A stretch of DNA of 36,745 nt, taken from assembly GCA_022827885.1 (NCBI GenBank), contig JAJEIP010000124.1, positions 1-36,745 on the forward strand. The letters are read 5' to 3'. Source of the stretch: Candidatus Poribacteria bacterium (GTDB taxonomy: Bacteria; Poribacteria; WGA-4E; WGA-3G). The notes below the pieces were generated by a model, which was not told the origin of the DNA, did not search any database, and worked only from the letters and a program-made list of their open reading frames with translations. The position numbers and the translations under genes are program-made. Of this stretch, positions 8,622 through 16,595 are shown in pieces (the first letter of the stretch is position 1; each line of letters starts with the position of its first letter).

Positions 8622-8928
8622 GTGGGAGGGCTTTGTAAGCCCGATTTTCTCTGAAGACTTTGAAGATTATTTCAGGTCTAATCTCTTGTGGGAGGGCTTT
8701 GTAAGCCCGATTTTCTCTGAAGGCTTTGAAGATTATTTTAGGTCTAATCTCTTGTGGGAGGGCTTTGTAAGCCCGATTTTCTCTGAAGGCTTTGAAGATT
8801 ATTTCAGGTCTAATCTCTTGTAGGAGGGCTTTGTAAGCGATTTTCTGTGAAGACTTTGAAGATTATTTCAGGTCTAATCTCTTGTGGGAGGGCTTTGTAA
8901 GCCCGATTTTCTCTGAAGGCTTTGAAAA
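8622..8928 (+). repeat. 66-bp tandem repeat array (four full units plus partial)
   Basis: Units begin with GTGGGAGGGCTTTGTAAGCC at 8622, 8688, 8754, 8820 and 8884. Unit length is 66 bp, except the fourth, which lost two C bases (64 bp). Copies differ at only a few positions, e.g. GAAGACTTT versus GAAGGCTTT. The fifth copy breaks off near 8928. Each unit contains the hairpin GGGCTT-TGT-AAGCCC. Adjacent copies lack the diverse spacers of a CRISPR. The array lies immediately after the Tm-1-like gene, so it would be in its 3' transcript. Confidence 0.9.
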
Positions 8929-8964
8929 TGCATTATAGCAAAAAGAAAGGTTATCGATGGAGGT

Positions 8965-9059
8965 ATCGGGGTTAGAAACCCCTCCCACAAAGATTCAAGA
9001 CTGAGACCTTTCCTACAAGAAGTTGAGAGGGGTATCGGGGTTGGAAATCCCTCCCACAA
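8965..9059 (-). repeat. Two inverted relatives of the 66-bp repeat head
   Basis: At 8965-8990 and 9034-9059, ATCGGGGTTRGAAAYCCCTC followed by CCACAA is the reverse-complement form of the GTGGGAGGG...CCCGAT head of the array. The stem sequence is slightly different (GGGGTT/AACCCC instead of GGGCTT/AAGCCC). A third decayed copy (TTCCTACAAGA) lies near 9010. With the array they form a large inverted arrangement. The rest of the 556-nt gap (8621-9176) shows no coding sequence. Confidence 0.75.
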
Positions 9060-9176
9060 GAGAGATTTCGGACAATTGAATGGCCCTGTCTTTGTAGCAT
9101 AGGCTGTTGGTCTCCTGTGCCTCTCCCTTTTGGTCTTAACTAAAACCGTTCAAACTTTAGTACAAGGAACCTGTAA

Positions 9177-10085
9177 ATGGCAAGAACCTATAGGACACTT
9201 ACCCAAGAAGATATTAACCACTTCATCGAGAAGGGACATGTTATCCTGAAAGACTGCTTTCCGCGCGAACTGGCAGAAGAATGGCAAGATTTCGCTTTCA
9301 AGCGACTCGGTTATGATCCAAACGATCCGACGACGTGGGAAGAACCCCGAGTCCATCTGCCCTCTATGAACAGGGTTCTCATTGAGGACGTTGCACCGAG
9401 GGCATGGGATGCCATCTGTGATCTGCTCGGCGGCGAAGACAGGATTGTCAATTTTTGGGGCGACACAAAACCGGGATGGGGCGACGGTTTCATTATTAAT
9501 TTTGGGTTAGGCGCCGACACACCTTGGCAACCGCCCTCACCAGAAGTCGGTGGGTGGCACAAAGATGGCGATTTCTTCCGTCATTTCTTAGATAGTCCGG
9601 AGCAGGGCTTGCTCACAATCGTCGTCTGGTCGGATATCTATCCAAAAAGTGGCGGCACGTTTGTGGCATGCGATTCAGTCCAACACGTCGCACAGCGGTT
9701 GTATGAACACCCAGAGGGATTGTTGCCGAGTGGATTTGGGCAACTCATTGACAAATGCCAAGATTTCGTAGAAATCACAGGGAACGCAGGCGATGTCGTC
9801 CTGTTGCATCCGTTCATCTTGCACGCTGCTTCACAGAACCCATCGGGACGCGCCCGTTTCATCACGAATCCACCAGTTTCCCTCAAGGAACCGATGAATT
9901 TCAACCGTGAAAATCCAGACGATTTCTCACCGGTGGAGTTAGCCGTGCTGCACGGATTAGGGAAAGAGAGATTGGACTTTAAACCGACAGCACAGCGGGA
10001 ACGTTTAGTCCCAGAACGCGTCAAGCGTCAGCAGAAGATGCTCGAAGAGCAGAAAAAGCGGCTCGAAGCCGATTCCAATAGTTGA
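9177..10085 (+). CDS. Phytanoyl-CoA dioxygenase (PhyH) family protein
   Basis: 302 aa; ATG preceded by AAGGA 9 nt upstream. Member of the Fe(II)/2-oxoglutarate-dependent PhyH oxygenases. The double-stranded beta-helix metal ligands are visible as WHKDGD (His128, Asp130) and the distal His216 in LHPFILHAAS; Arg225 in NPSGRARF is the likely 2-oxoglutarate carboxylate anchor. The N-terminus FIEKGHVILKDCFP is the usual PhyH opening. A charged helix (KRQQKMLEEQKKRLE) closes the protein. Such enzymes hydroxylate small molecules or lipids in the cytosol; the substrate cannot be told from sequence. Convergent with the second PhyH gene; no shared operon. Confidence 0.9.
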   Translation: MARTYRTLTQEDINHFIEKGHVILKDCFPRELAEEWQDFAFKRLGYDPNDPTTWEEPRVHLPSMNRVLIEDVAPRAWDAICDLLGGEDRIVNFWGDTKPGWGDGFIINFGLGADTPWQPPSPEVGGWHKDGDFFRHFLDSPEQGLLTIVVWSDIYPKSGGTFVACDSVQHVAQRLYEHPEGLLPSGFGQLIDKCQDFVEITGNAGDVVLLHPFILHAASQNPSGRARFITNPPVSLKEPMNFNRENPDDFSPVELAVLHGLGKERLDFKPTAQRERLVPERVKRQQKMLEEQKKRLEADSNS

Positions 10086-10146
10086 TGAGAAGACAGCCCA
10101 TGATGCCGTATATGGTGAATTTTTCCTAAACCGGATGCGATGAAAT

Positions 10147-11355
10147 CTACTCAAACTGGTGTCGGCTTTGACGGCACGCCTTCCCTTTGCCCCGGAGGAT
10201 ATCCGCCTGCTGCCATGTATTAACAGCACCACAAATAGCATCACTTTCGCCGAGTCGTTGTTTTAACTCAGATTTTGTGAACCATTCACAACCGTTATTG
10301 GCGAGTGCATCGATGTCTAAGTTTTCATCAGAAAAGCCGTAGATCCGACAGATACCATCTCCCTCTTCAACATCCTCAATATAAGACATCCAAGGCACCT
10401 CTAAACCGAATCGGGTTTGGGTGAGCTCCTGCAGCGAACCGATCCGCGCACCGACATCCCAACCGACACCTTTCTCTTCCTCCCACCCTTCGCCGCCGGG
10501 CAACGCCCAAGAATTCGTTTCAACATCGCGGTGGAGCAGGAATTTCGATTCCTGACTCGATGAATCCTCAATAAGCAGGCGTGTCGTTGCAATCGGCTTG
10601 TCAAAACAGACGGGAATGAGACGCTTCCCATCGTCGCTCAATGCGTCCAACGCGGCGGGATTGTAAGGGTAATACCCCGCGGCAGGGGGTGCGTCAATAG
10701 CACAATATTTATTGAAAATCCCGCACCGATCTTCGGTTGTGGTGCCAGGGGGTGCCTCGTGCCAGACGTGCTCGTTGACGACCAGCAAGTCCCCCGCTTT
10801 GAGTTCAGGATCAATGAAATCGGGTAACTGCTCCGGATCAGGACGTGTGAGATCTAAGATGTGTGCGTCCGAATTAATTACCTGCGTCAACTTGTGGGAT
10901 TTGGGTGATACGAGAAAGGGACCGTACTCTGTATCAAAATCGGTCAGTGGGATGATGGCGAATACCCAGTTCATCGATGACCCAACAGGTCGCCAGCGTT
11001 TGTAATCGCAATGCGCCCCACCCCCTTTATCGCCGGGTGTCCGCAAATACGCGACATAAGCCGTGAGATGCGCGGGTTGACCGAGCGCGGATTCTACGGC
11101 ACCGACAACCCTCGGATGTTCGGCTATTGCAGTGAGTCCAGGGTCGGCAAGACGATTGCCACTCACCGTATATTTCGCTGGCTCAGGATATTTGAGCGTC
11201 GATGGATAGGCATCGCGTTTTACCTGTTCCTGGACAACGCGCCGGAGTTCATCTGCCTCTTTCGCGGATAAGAGATTTCGCAGAATTACATAGCCGTCCT
11301 CATGGTAGTCAGCGATCTGCTGCGCGCTGAGCATTGGCGTAACTGTCCCGCTCAT
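10147..11355 (-). CDS. PhyH-family dioxygenase fused to a degenerate Nudix-like domain
   Basis: 402 aa. The start ATG has AAGGAGG 7 nt upstream. Residues 1 to about 235 are a PhyH domain: YHEDGYVILRNLLS opening, His115-x-Asp117 in GAHCDYKRW, distal His199 in EHVWHEAPPG, Arg210. Residues about 255-370 resemble a Nudix fold (TTRLLIEDSSSQESKFLLHRD, then SWALPGGEGWEEE, then CRIYGFSDENLD...CEWFTKSEL). The Nudix box is degenerate: the region matching R-E-U-x-E-E-x-G-U reads QELTQTRFGL, so the metal-binding Glu pair is missing. The Nudix-like part may therefore bind rather than hydrolyse a nucleotide-like ligand. It is downstream of the GNAT gene (33 nt gap), likely one operon. Confidence 0.8.
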   Translation of the reverse strand: MSGTVTPMLSAQQIADYHEDGYVILRNLLSAKEADELRRVVQEQVKRDAYPSTLKYPEPAKYTVSGNRLADPGLTAIAEHPRVVGAVESALGQPAHLTAYVAYLRTPGDKGGGAHCDYKRWRPVGSSMNWVFAIIPLTDFDTEYGPFLVSPKSHKLTQVINSDAHILDLTRPDPEQLPDFIDPELKAGDLLVVNEHVWHEAPPGTTTEDRCGIFNKYCAIDAPPAAGYYPYNPAALDALSDDGKRLIPVCFDKPIATTRLLIEDSSSQESKFLLHRDVETNSWALPGGEGWEEEKGVGWDVGARIGSLQELTQTRFGLEVPWMSYIEDVEEGDGICRIYGFSDENLDIDALANNGCEWFTKSELKQRLGESDAICGAVNTWQQADILRGKGKACRQSRHQFE

Positions 11356-11388
11356 AATTCAACCTCCTTCACTTTTTACAAGTAAGTT

Positions 11389-11940
11389 TCAACTCATAAA
11401 CTCCCCCAAAAGGGGATGCTCCAAAACGGATGCGACTTCTGTCCAAGCCTCTTTGCTATTCTCATGTGAAAGGTCGGGCATGAAACCAAAGTCAAGATAA
11501 ACTTTGATCGCTGCCAGACGCCCGGTTGACGTGCCGAGAAAACAGCGCTCGTGGGATTGTTTCAGGCGTTCCATCGCCACAGTCATCATCGGTTTGGACA
11601 GCCCGTTTCCTTGATAGTCGGGATGAATCACTACCCAGTGGATCTGTCCCCACGCCTCTCCACCTATATTTTGCCACCATGCCGTGATTGTGCCGATTTC
11701 CTCGCCTGTGTCCGTCGTTAGGTAAAAACTTCTATCCTCCATCACTGAGAGATGCCGTTTAAACTCGCGATCAAAAAGCCCATCGTCAATTCTCATGTAG
11801 GGTTCGCCTGCTTTGAGAATCCGTGTCCAGATGTGTCCCTCCTTCCGGCGATAATTCCGGATGGCATACCCATCTGGAATCGGGAATTGCGGGATATTCT
11901 CCATATTCTCACGAATCATTCTGACGCTATAGTTCTTCAT
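11389..11940 (-). CDS. GNAT-family N-acetyltransferase
   Basis: 183 aa from the ATG at 11940 (MKNYSVRMIRENM...); a longer in-frame start 93 nt upstream lacks a ribosome site. The GNAT signature is clear: GTITAWW (beta4), GQIHWVVIHPDYQGNGLSKPMM with the acetyl-CoA pyrophosphate loop Q-G-N-G-L, then GTSTGRLAAIKVYLDFGF near the C-terminus. It acetylates a primary amine of unknown identity using acetyl-CoA. It heads a likely two-gene operon with the PhyH-Nudix fusion. Ribosome binding at this start is weak, so the exact N-terminus is uncertain (alternative Met codons at residues 8 and 13). Confidence 0.8.
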   Translation of the reverse strand: MKNYSVRMIRENMENIPQFPIPDGYAIRNYRRKEGHIWTRILKAGEPYMRIDDGLFDREFKRHLSVMEDRSFYLTTDTGEEIGTITAWWQNIGGEAWGQIHWVVIHPDYQGNGLSKPMMTVAMERLKQSHERCFLGTSTGRLAAIKVYLDFGFMPDLSHENSKEAWTEVASVLEHPLLGEFMS

Positions 11941-11941
11941 T

Positions 11942-12100
11942 TTTTTAATTATACCTTGCGGAAGAACACCGCAGGTTTGAGCCAAAGATATGCTTTCCTG
12001 AGTATTCGCTCTCCAAATGTAAAGCAAAGACAAATTATGCCATTTAAGGAACCTAATTTCATTACGAGCTACAGATCCGATTTTTAATTATACCTTGCGG
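11942..12100. repeat. 20-bp direct repeat with a TATAAT-like core, 139-bp period
   Basis: TTTTTAATTATACCTTGCGG occurs at 11942-11961 and 12081-12100; the following bases are also alike (AAGAACACCG versus GAGAATAACGG). On the minus strand each copy reads GCAAGGTATAATTA, a -10-like element. The rest of the 398-nt gap 11941-12338 holds only a weak TATACT at 12201-12206 ahead of the antitoxin gene. Confidence 0.7.
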
Positions 12101-12338
12101 GAGAATAACGGAGCAACTTAGATTAATATAGCATAATTCCTAAAAATTCTGCAAAAAAGTGGAAATAAAGAATAAATTCGCATCGCATCTAAAAATGTGG
12201 TATACTAACATACAGCATGCCTGACAACTCCGCAGGCGTTCGGGGATTTGTCTGTTGTGCGTAGACACGAGAATCGTAGACAAGTTGTAGAAGACATGTA
12301 GATATGTTGAGAGGCACCGTCCCAGGAGGAACACAGAT

Positions 12339-12704
12339 ATGGGAGCTATTGTCATCCCGAAGATCCCCGCTATAGGAGTACCAGCACAACAGGTTCAACA
12401 AAGAGACCCGCGGCCCATCCAGCTGAACGACCCTCGTTTTGAGGAAACTTATACGGCTTCTGTAAAAAGAACATCTACTGGATGGAGTGGACGGATTCCT
12501 GATGTGCCTGAAGTAAAGACGTGTCAAGGCGTTACCCAACAAGCCCTTTTGGAAGCTTTAGCAGACAGTCTTCATGAAATCCTAAAGGCCCGTTCGGAGG
12601 CATGGGACAGACAAATTGACGAAGATATAAAAGCAGGCAGACTGGACCCGCTGCGCGATGAAATACTTGAAGATATTCAGGAGGGGAGGCTAACCGATCT
12701 ATAA
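12339..12704 (+). CDS. HicB-like antitoxin-type protein
   Basis: 121 aa; ATG preceded by AGGAGG 9 nt upstream. After a Pro-rich N-terminus of about 30 residues, the sequence YTASVKRTSTGWSGRIPDVPEVKTCQGVTQQALLEALADSLHEIL has the partial RNase H-like fold and helix of HicB-family antitoxins, which normally neutralise a small RNase toxin. The charged tail (DEDIKAGRLDPLRDEILEDI) could be the toxin-binding part. Its last 8 nt overlap the following RelE-like frame (12697-12963), the usual antitoxin-toxin arrangement, although the order and partner family (RelE-like rather than HicA) are mixed. Confidence 0.65.
   Translation: MGAIVIPKIPAIGVPAQQVQQRDPRPIQLNDPRFEETYTASVKRTSTGWSGRIPDVPEVKTCQGVTQQALLEALADSLHEILKARSEAWDRQIDEDIKAGRLDPLRDEILEDIQEGRLTDL
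12679..12689 (+). promoter_or_regulatory. Strong Shine-Dalgarno serving the RelE-like frame
   Basis: AGGAGGGGAGG lies inside the antitoxin 3' end and is spaced 7 nt from the ATC at 12697, exactly where a start codon is expected. It decides the proposed N-terminus of the toxin even though the codon there is not a canonical start. Confidence 0.6.
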
Positions 12705-12963
12705 AGCCAAACCTGAGTTTTGGGAGCGTTACCACAGACTGCCACCCACTATCCAAAAACTCGCAGACAGAAAATTTGAGTTGCTCAAAGAAAATCCAAG
12801 ACATCCTTCCCTTGAACTCCAGAAGGTTGGCGAGTGGTGGCGTGCCAAAGTTGGCGATAATTATCGCGCGTTGGCATTTGAACACGAGGAAGGCTTGATT
12901 TGGTTTTGGATCGGGGACCATGATGCGTACATGTCGCTGATAAGGAGTCAAAGAAGAAGATGA
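12697..12963 (+). CDS. RelE/HigB-like toxin with non-canonical ATC start (or start-codon-null)
   Basis: 88 codons from ATC 12697 to the stop. The frame reads IYKAKPEFWERYHRLPPTIQ..., ...ADRKFELLKENPRHPSLELQ, KVGEWWRAKVGDNYRALAFE, GLIWFWIGDHDAYMSLIRSQ. It matches the small RelE/ParE-superfamily toxin layout, with a first strand-helix, an R-A-L core strand and a terminal W-F-W-I-G-x-H strand. The first canonical start in frame is TTG at 12781, which would delete the first 28 residues, including the opening strand and helix. A strong ribosome site 7 nt before ATC suggests the ancestral start was ATG. Known relatives are mRNA interferases; activity here depends on AUC initiation. Confidence 0.6.
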   Translation: MYKAKPEFWERYHRLPPTIQKLADRKFELLKENPRHPSLELQKVGEWWRAKVGDNYRALAFEHEEGLIWFWIGDHDAYMSLIRSQRRR

Positions 12964-12985
12964 ATGAGTAACCCATAAATTTATC

Positions 12986-13540
12986 ATGGAAAGACCACCC
13001 ACCCCCATTCCAATCTATACCATAGGCTACGGAAGCCGTTCCATTGCGGAACTCATCGAAGTGCTACACCAGCATGAGATCGCCTACCTCATTGATGTCC
13101 GCTCCGCCCCCTACTCGCGCTACAAGCCCGAATTCTCCAAAGCCGCGTTAGCAAAGGAACTTGAACAACACAACATCTATTATGTATTCATGGGAGACAC
13201 ACTCGGTGGTAGACCCGACGATGAAACCTGTTACGTCAACGGGAAACTTGACTACGAAAAGGTCAAGGAAAGGGAATACTATCAACGCGGCATTGAACGT
13301 CTGCACACCGCTTTCTTGCAACAACACTCTGTGGTCCTGATGTGCAGTGAGGGGAAACCAGAGGAGTGCCACCGATGCAAACTGATCGGTGCGACCCTCA
13401 CAACGCAGGACATCCCCATCATTCACATCGACGAAAATGGCGAGCAAGTGACACAGGAGCAAGCCGTCGAACGCCTGACAGGTGGACAATTGTCGATATT
13501 CGGAGACGAGACGTTTCATTCTCGGAAAAAATACACTTAA
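12986..13540 (+). CDS. DUF488 family protein (first copy)
   Basis: 184 aa. Contains the DUF488 hallmarks: YTIGYGSRSIAELIEVL at the start, LIDVRSAPYSRY, the YYVFMGDTLGGRP strand-loop, and the C-terminal CSEGKPEECHRCKLIG motif (Cys-x7-CHR). The biochemical function of DUF488 is not established; the conserved Cys/His/Arg cluster suggests a catalytic or metal site. Ribosome site weak. It is followed after 11 nt by a second DUF488 gene and then a RecQ gene, so the three probably form one operon involved in nucleic-acid maintenance. Confidence 0.85.
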   Translation: MERPPTPIPIYTIGYGSRSIAELIEVLHQHEIAYLIDVRSAPYSRYKPEFSKAALAKELEQHNIYYVFMGDTLGGRPDDETCYVNGKLDYEKVKEREYYQRGIERLHTAFLQQHSVVLMCSEGKPEECHRCKLIGATLTTQDIPIIHIDENGEQVTQEQAVERLTGGQLSIFGDETFHSRKKYT

Positions 13541-13551
13541 TTCTACCTATT

Positions 13552-14040
13552 ATGAAAATTAAAATTGTCACCATCGGCGTATACGGCTTTGACGAATCCG
13601 GTTTTTTTGACGCACTCTGCCAGGCAGAAGTTGATACATTCTGCGATATCCGGAGTCGGCGCGGTCTCCGCGGTTCGACGTATGCATTCGCCAACAGTGT
13701 ACGACTGCAAGCGCGTCTGTCAGAACTCGGCATCCGATATATCCATCGAAAAGACCTCGGTCCAACGAAAACCGTCCGAGACAAACAGGCAGCGGCAGAT
13801 AAAGCCAGCAAAACCGCTAAACGCAAACGCACCGTATTGGGGGAAGCATTTATTGAAGCCTACCATACCGAATGCCTTGCCGAATTTGAACCCCAAACGC
13901 TGCTGAATGAACTGGAATCGGATGCCAAAGTCGTTGCCCTCTTTTGCGTAGAAACCGCACCAGAGGCATGTCACCGCTCTTTGGTCGCGGATAAATTAGC
14001 AAAAACCCTCGATTTGGAGGTCGAAGACATCTTACCGTGA
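13552..14040 (+). CDS. DUF488 family protein (second, diverged copy)
   Basis: 162 aa from ATG 13552 (MKIKIVTIGVYGFDESGFFD). Shares the DUF488 plan with its neighbour: TIGVYGF, FCDIRSRRGLRGS, LGIRYIHRKDLGPT, and CVETAPEACHRSLVAD near the C-terminus (C-x7-CHR again). It is clearly a different subfamily from the first copy (a Lys/Arg-rich insert DKASKTAKRKR replaces the GGRPDD loop). Its stop codon overlaps the GTG of the RecQ gene (GTGA), indicating translational coupling with the helicase. Tandem unequal DUF488 copies may form a heteromer; this is inference. Confidence 0.85.
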   Translation: MKIKIVTIGVYGFDESGFFDALCQAEVDTFCDIRSRRGLRGSTYAFANSVRLQARLSELGIRYIHRKDLGPTKTVRDKQAAADKASKTAKRKRTVLGEAFIEAYHTECLAEFEPQTLLNELESDAKVVALFCVETAPEACHRSLVADKLAKTLDLEVEDILP

Positions 14041-16595
14041 GAGTACTCATTGTTGCGAAAACCCGCATGGGAAGCGGCGCGTGTATCGGCGCGATTACAG
14101 AAACAGGGGAAAGCGTCCGGCTCGTTCCGTTTAACGCGGATCCGCATGACGGCGCGAATCGGGAATATGAGGTTGGTGACATTTGGGAGATTACGGGAGA
14201 ACCCGAAACGTCGTTGATTCCACCGCACAATGAAAACTTTGTCGTGCATAAGAAATCGCGTCTTCACACGACAGAAGACATGAAAGACCTGGTGAGCGCG
14301 ATTGAACTCTTAATGCCGCCGAAAACTGGGCATCCACGCGTCCTCTATGAAGGTTTATTGCAAAACACTGAAAGTGGCAGACTTCACATTAGCAAACAGA
14401 ACGGCATTCCACCCTACAGTACTATATTTTGGCGAACCGACCAGCCCCTCGCTCGCGATACGGAAGGGCGGAAGGTCCGGTATCGCTACCCCACCGAAAA
14501 CGGCGGTTGCACATTTACTTTTGCTGGTTTTCAAAAACCACCTGAGGTACTTCCTACGGGAACGCTCCTGCGTGTGTCTTTGGCACATTGGTGGAAACCA
14601 AAAGATATACCAGAAGTAGACGAGCGTTGCTACGCCCAAATTTCGGGTTGGTTTCTCGAAGCGGTAAAAGAGAAAGAACAGAAACCCATCGGTGAAGAGA
14701 AACCGTCGCTCCCTCAAAATTTGACACGATCCCCTTTAGAGATTCTCGAGAATATTTTCAAGCATACGGAATTCCGCCCATTTCAGGAAGAGATTATTAA
14801 TCACATCCTCAAGAAACAAGATGCGCTGATCGTTTTACCAACCGGTGGTGGGAAGTCGCTTTGTTATCAATTGCCGGCACTCATTTTTGAGGGTGTGACC
14901 GTAGTCGTCTCTCCACTCGTTTCGCTCATGCAGGACCAGGTGATGCAACTGACAAACCTCGGTATTCGTGCTGTTTTTCTTAACCATACTATCGAATATA
15001 CTGAATACGTTGCCACAATGCAGGCGGTCAGACAGGGTGAAATCAAATTGCTTTATCTCGCACCTGAAACGCTCATGAAGTCTGAAATACTCATAATGCT
15101 TGATGAAGCAGATGTCGCCTGTCTTGCGATTGATGAAGCCCACTGCATTTCACAGTGGGGCCACGATTTTCGTCCGGATTATCGAGGGTTGGTTTCTATT
15201 CGCGAGCGATTCCAAAGTGCTGTTTGGGTTACTCTAACTGCCACTGCAACACCGCGAGTTCAAACGGATATTAAAGAATTACTTAAGTTCGACGAAGGAC
15301 ATGAGTTCATAGGGAGTTTTAATCGAGAAAACCTCTTTATCGCTGTTGAGCCGAAGGTTGAATTGTTTGATCAGGCACTCGCGTTTCTCCAAAAACACCA
15401 GCAAGAATCCGGTATTATCTATTGTCAAACGATCAAACAAGTTGAATCATTATGCCGCGATCTAACCGCCAGACGGATTTCTGTCCTTCCTTATCACGCA
15501 AATTTAGATGACGAAACCCGTAAACAGAATCAGGACGCTTTCATTAAGGGTGATGTTCGGGTGATAGTCGCCACGATCGCCTTCGGTATGGGTATTGATA
15601 AAGCAGATGTCCGTTTTGTGCTACATGCGGGTTTGCCGAAGGAGCCGGAATCTTACTATCAAGAAATTGGACGCAGTGGACGCGATGGACTTCCAGCAGA
15701 CTGTCTCTTGTTATTCAGTTACGGGGACGTGGACACTATCGACCACTTCATCAATCAAGGGGCATCATCTGAAAGACAGGGACGACAGGAACGATTGCAG
15801 ACGCTTGTTTCGTGGGCAACATCAATAGCGTGTCGCCGAAAAGTGTTGTTAGCCTATTTCGGGGAGGAATACGAAAATCAGAATTGTGGGATGTGTGATA
15901 ACTGCCGCAACTCGGAAATGGAACGGATTGATTTGACGACTTCGGCGCAAAAATTTCTTTCCTGCGTTCTGCGGACAGGACAGTTGTTTGGAGAAGCGTA
16001 TATTATTGATGTATTGCGGGGTTCGCAACAAAAAAAAATCCTGAATAACAGGCACGATCGACTCTCCACGCATGGAATTGGCACAGATTACAGTAAAACA
16101 CAATGGCGATATTTGTCCCTCCAATTTCTCCAACATAAACTTCTTGCGCGAGATGCCCGACACGGCAGCCTCCGCGTGACACAGAAGGGGTGGGGTGTCC
16201 TCAACAGAGGCGATCAGTTTTGCGGATTACCGGTGGACACAATAGACCGTGCTACAGCAGATTCAGTAAAGCACGGAACTGAAACACCAAACACATCTGA
16301 GGCAGCATCTGAAGAACCGAACGCATACGCTCCGGAACTTTTTGAGCAACTTCGAGAGAAGCGCAAAATGATTGCTGATGCAGAAGACGTTCCGGCGTTC
16401 GTTGTCTTTAGCGATCGAACGTTGCGAGAGATAGCCTTTCATTTTCCGAAAACCGAAGCAGAATTTATGCAGATTCACGGGGTTGGGCCCGCGAAAGTTG
16501 AGAAATACGCCGAGTTTTTTTTACCAATCATCCGTGATTATTGCAAAGAACAGGGAATTACAGAGCAGTCTAATGAATCGTCCTTACCTAATTAA
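14037..16595 (+). CDS. RecQ-family ATP-dependent DNA helicase with N-terminal dual-OB-like domain
   Basis: 852 aa; starts at GTG 14037, overlapping the DUF488 stop. Residues 1 to about 215 (RVLIVAKTRMGSGACIGAIT, VRLVPFN, WEITGEP ... WWKPKD) look like a dual OB-fold module, uncommon in RecQ. The helicase core follows: FRPFQEEII (Q-motif), Walker A LPTGGGKS (about 267-274), DEAH in AIDEAHCISQWGHDFRPDY (about 365), TLTATATP, and motif VI QEIGRSGRDG (about 541-550). A zinc site follows (C598...CGMCDNC about 616-622), then an RQC-like winged helix. An HRDC domain lies near 780-840 (VVFSDRTLREIA ... IHGVGPAKVEKY). It unwinds 3'-tailed DNA in the family. Fusion to OB folds and coupling to DUF488 suggest a specialised repair or defence helicase. 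Confidence 0.9.
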   Translation: MRVLIVAKTRMGSGACIGAITETGESVRLVPFNADPHDGANREYEVGDIWEITGEPETSLIPPHNENFVVHKKSRLHTTEDMKDLVSAIELLMPPKTGHPRVLYEGLLQNTESGRLHISKQNGIPPYSTIFWRTDQPLARDTEGRKVRYRYPTENGGCTFTFAGFQKPPEVLPTGTLLRVSLAHWWKPKDIPEVDERCYAQISGWFLEAVKEKEQKPIGEEKPSLPQNLTRSPLEILENIFKHTEFRPFQEEIINHILKKQDALIVLPTGGGKSLCYQLPALIFEGVTVVVSPLVSLMQDQVMQLTNLGIRAVFLNHTIEYTEYVATMQAVRQGEIKLLYLAPETLMKSEILIMLDEADVACLAIDEAHCISQWGHDFRPDYRGLVSIRERFQSAVWVTLTATATPRVQTDIKELLKFDEGHEFIGSFNRENLFIAVEPKVELFDQALAFLQKHQQESGIIYCQTIKQVESLCRDLTARRISVLPYHANLDDETRKQNQDAFIKGDVRVIVATIAFGMGIDKADVRFVLHAGLPKEPESYYQEIGRSGRDGLPADCLLLFSYGDVDTIDHFINQGASSERQGRQERLQTLVSWATSIACRRKVLLAYFGEEYENQNCGMCDNCRNSEMERIDLTTSAQKFLSCVLRTGQLFGEAYIIDVLRGSQQKKILNNRHDRLSTHGIGTDYSKTQWRYLSLQFLQHKLLARDARHGSLRVTQKGWGVLNRGDQFCGLPVDTIDRATADSVKHGTETPNTSEAASEEPNAYAPELFEQLREKRKMIADAEDVPAFVVFSDRTLREIAFHFPKTEAEFMQIHGVGPAKVEKYAEFFLPIIRDYCKEQGITEQSNESSLPN

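Noticed and set aside
8622-8928. Possible CRISPR array
   Set aside because: Units are contiguous 66-bp copies; the parts between hairpins are themselves repeated rather than unique spacers, and no cas genes are present.
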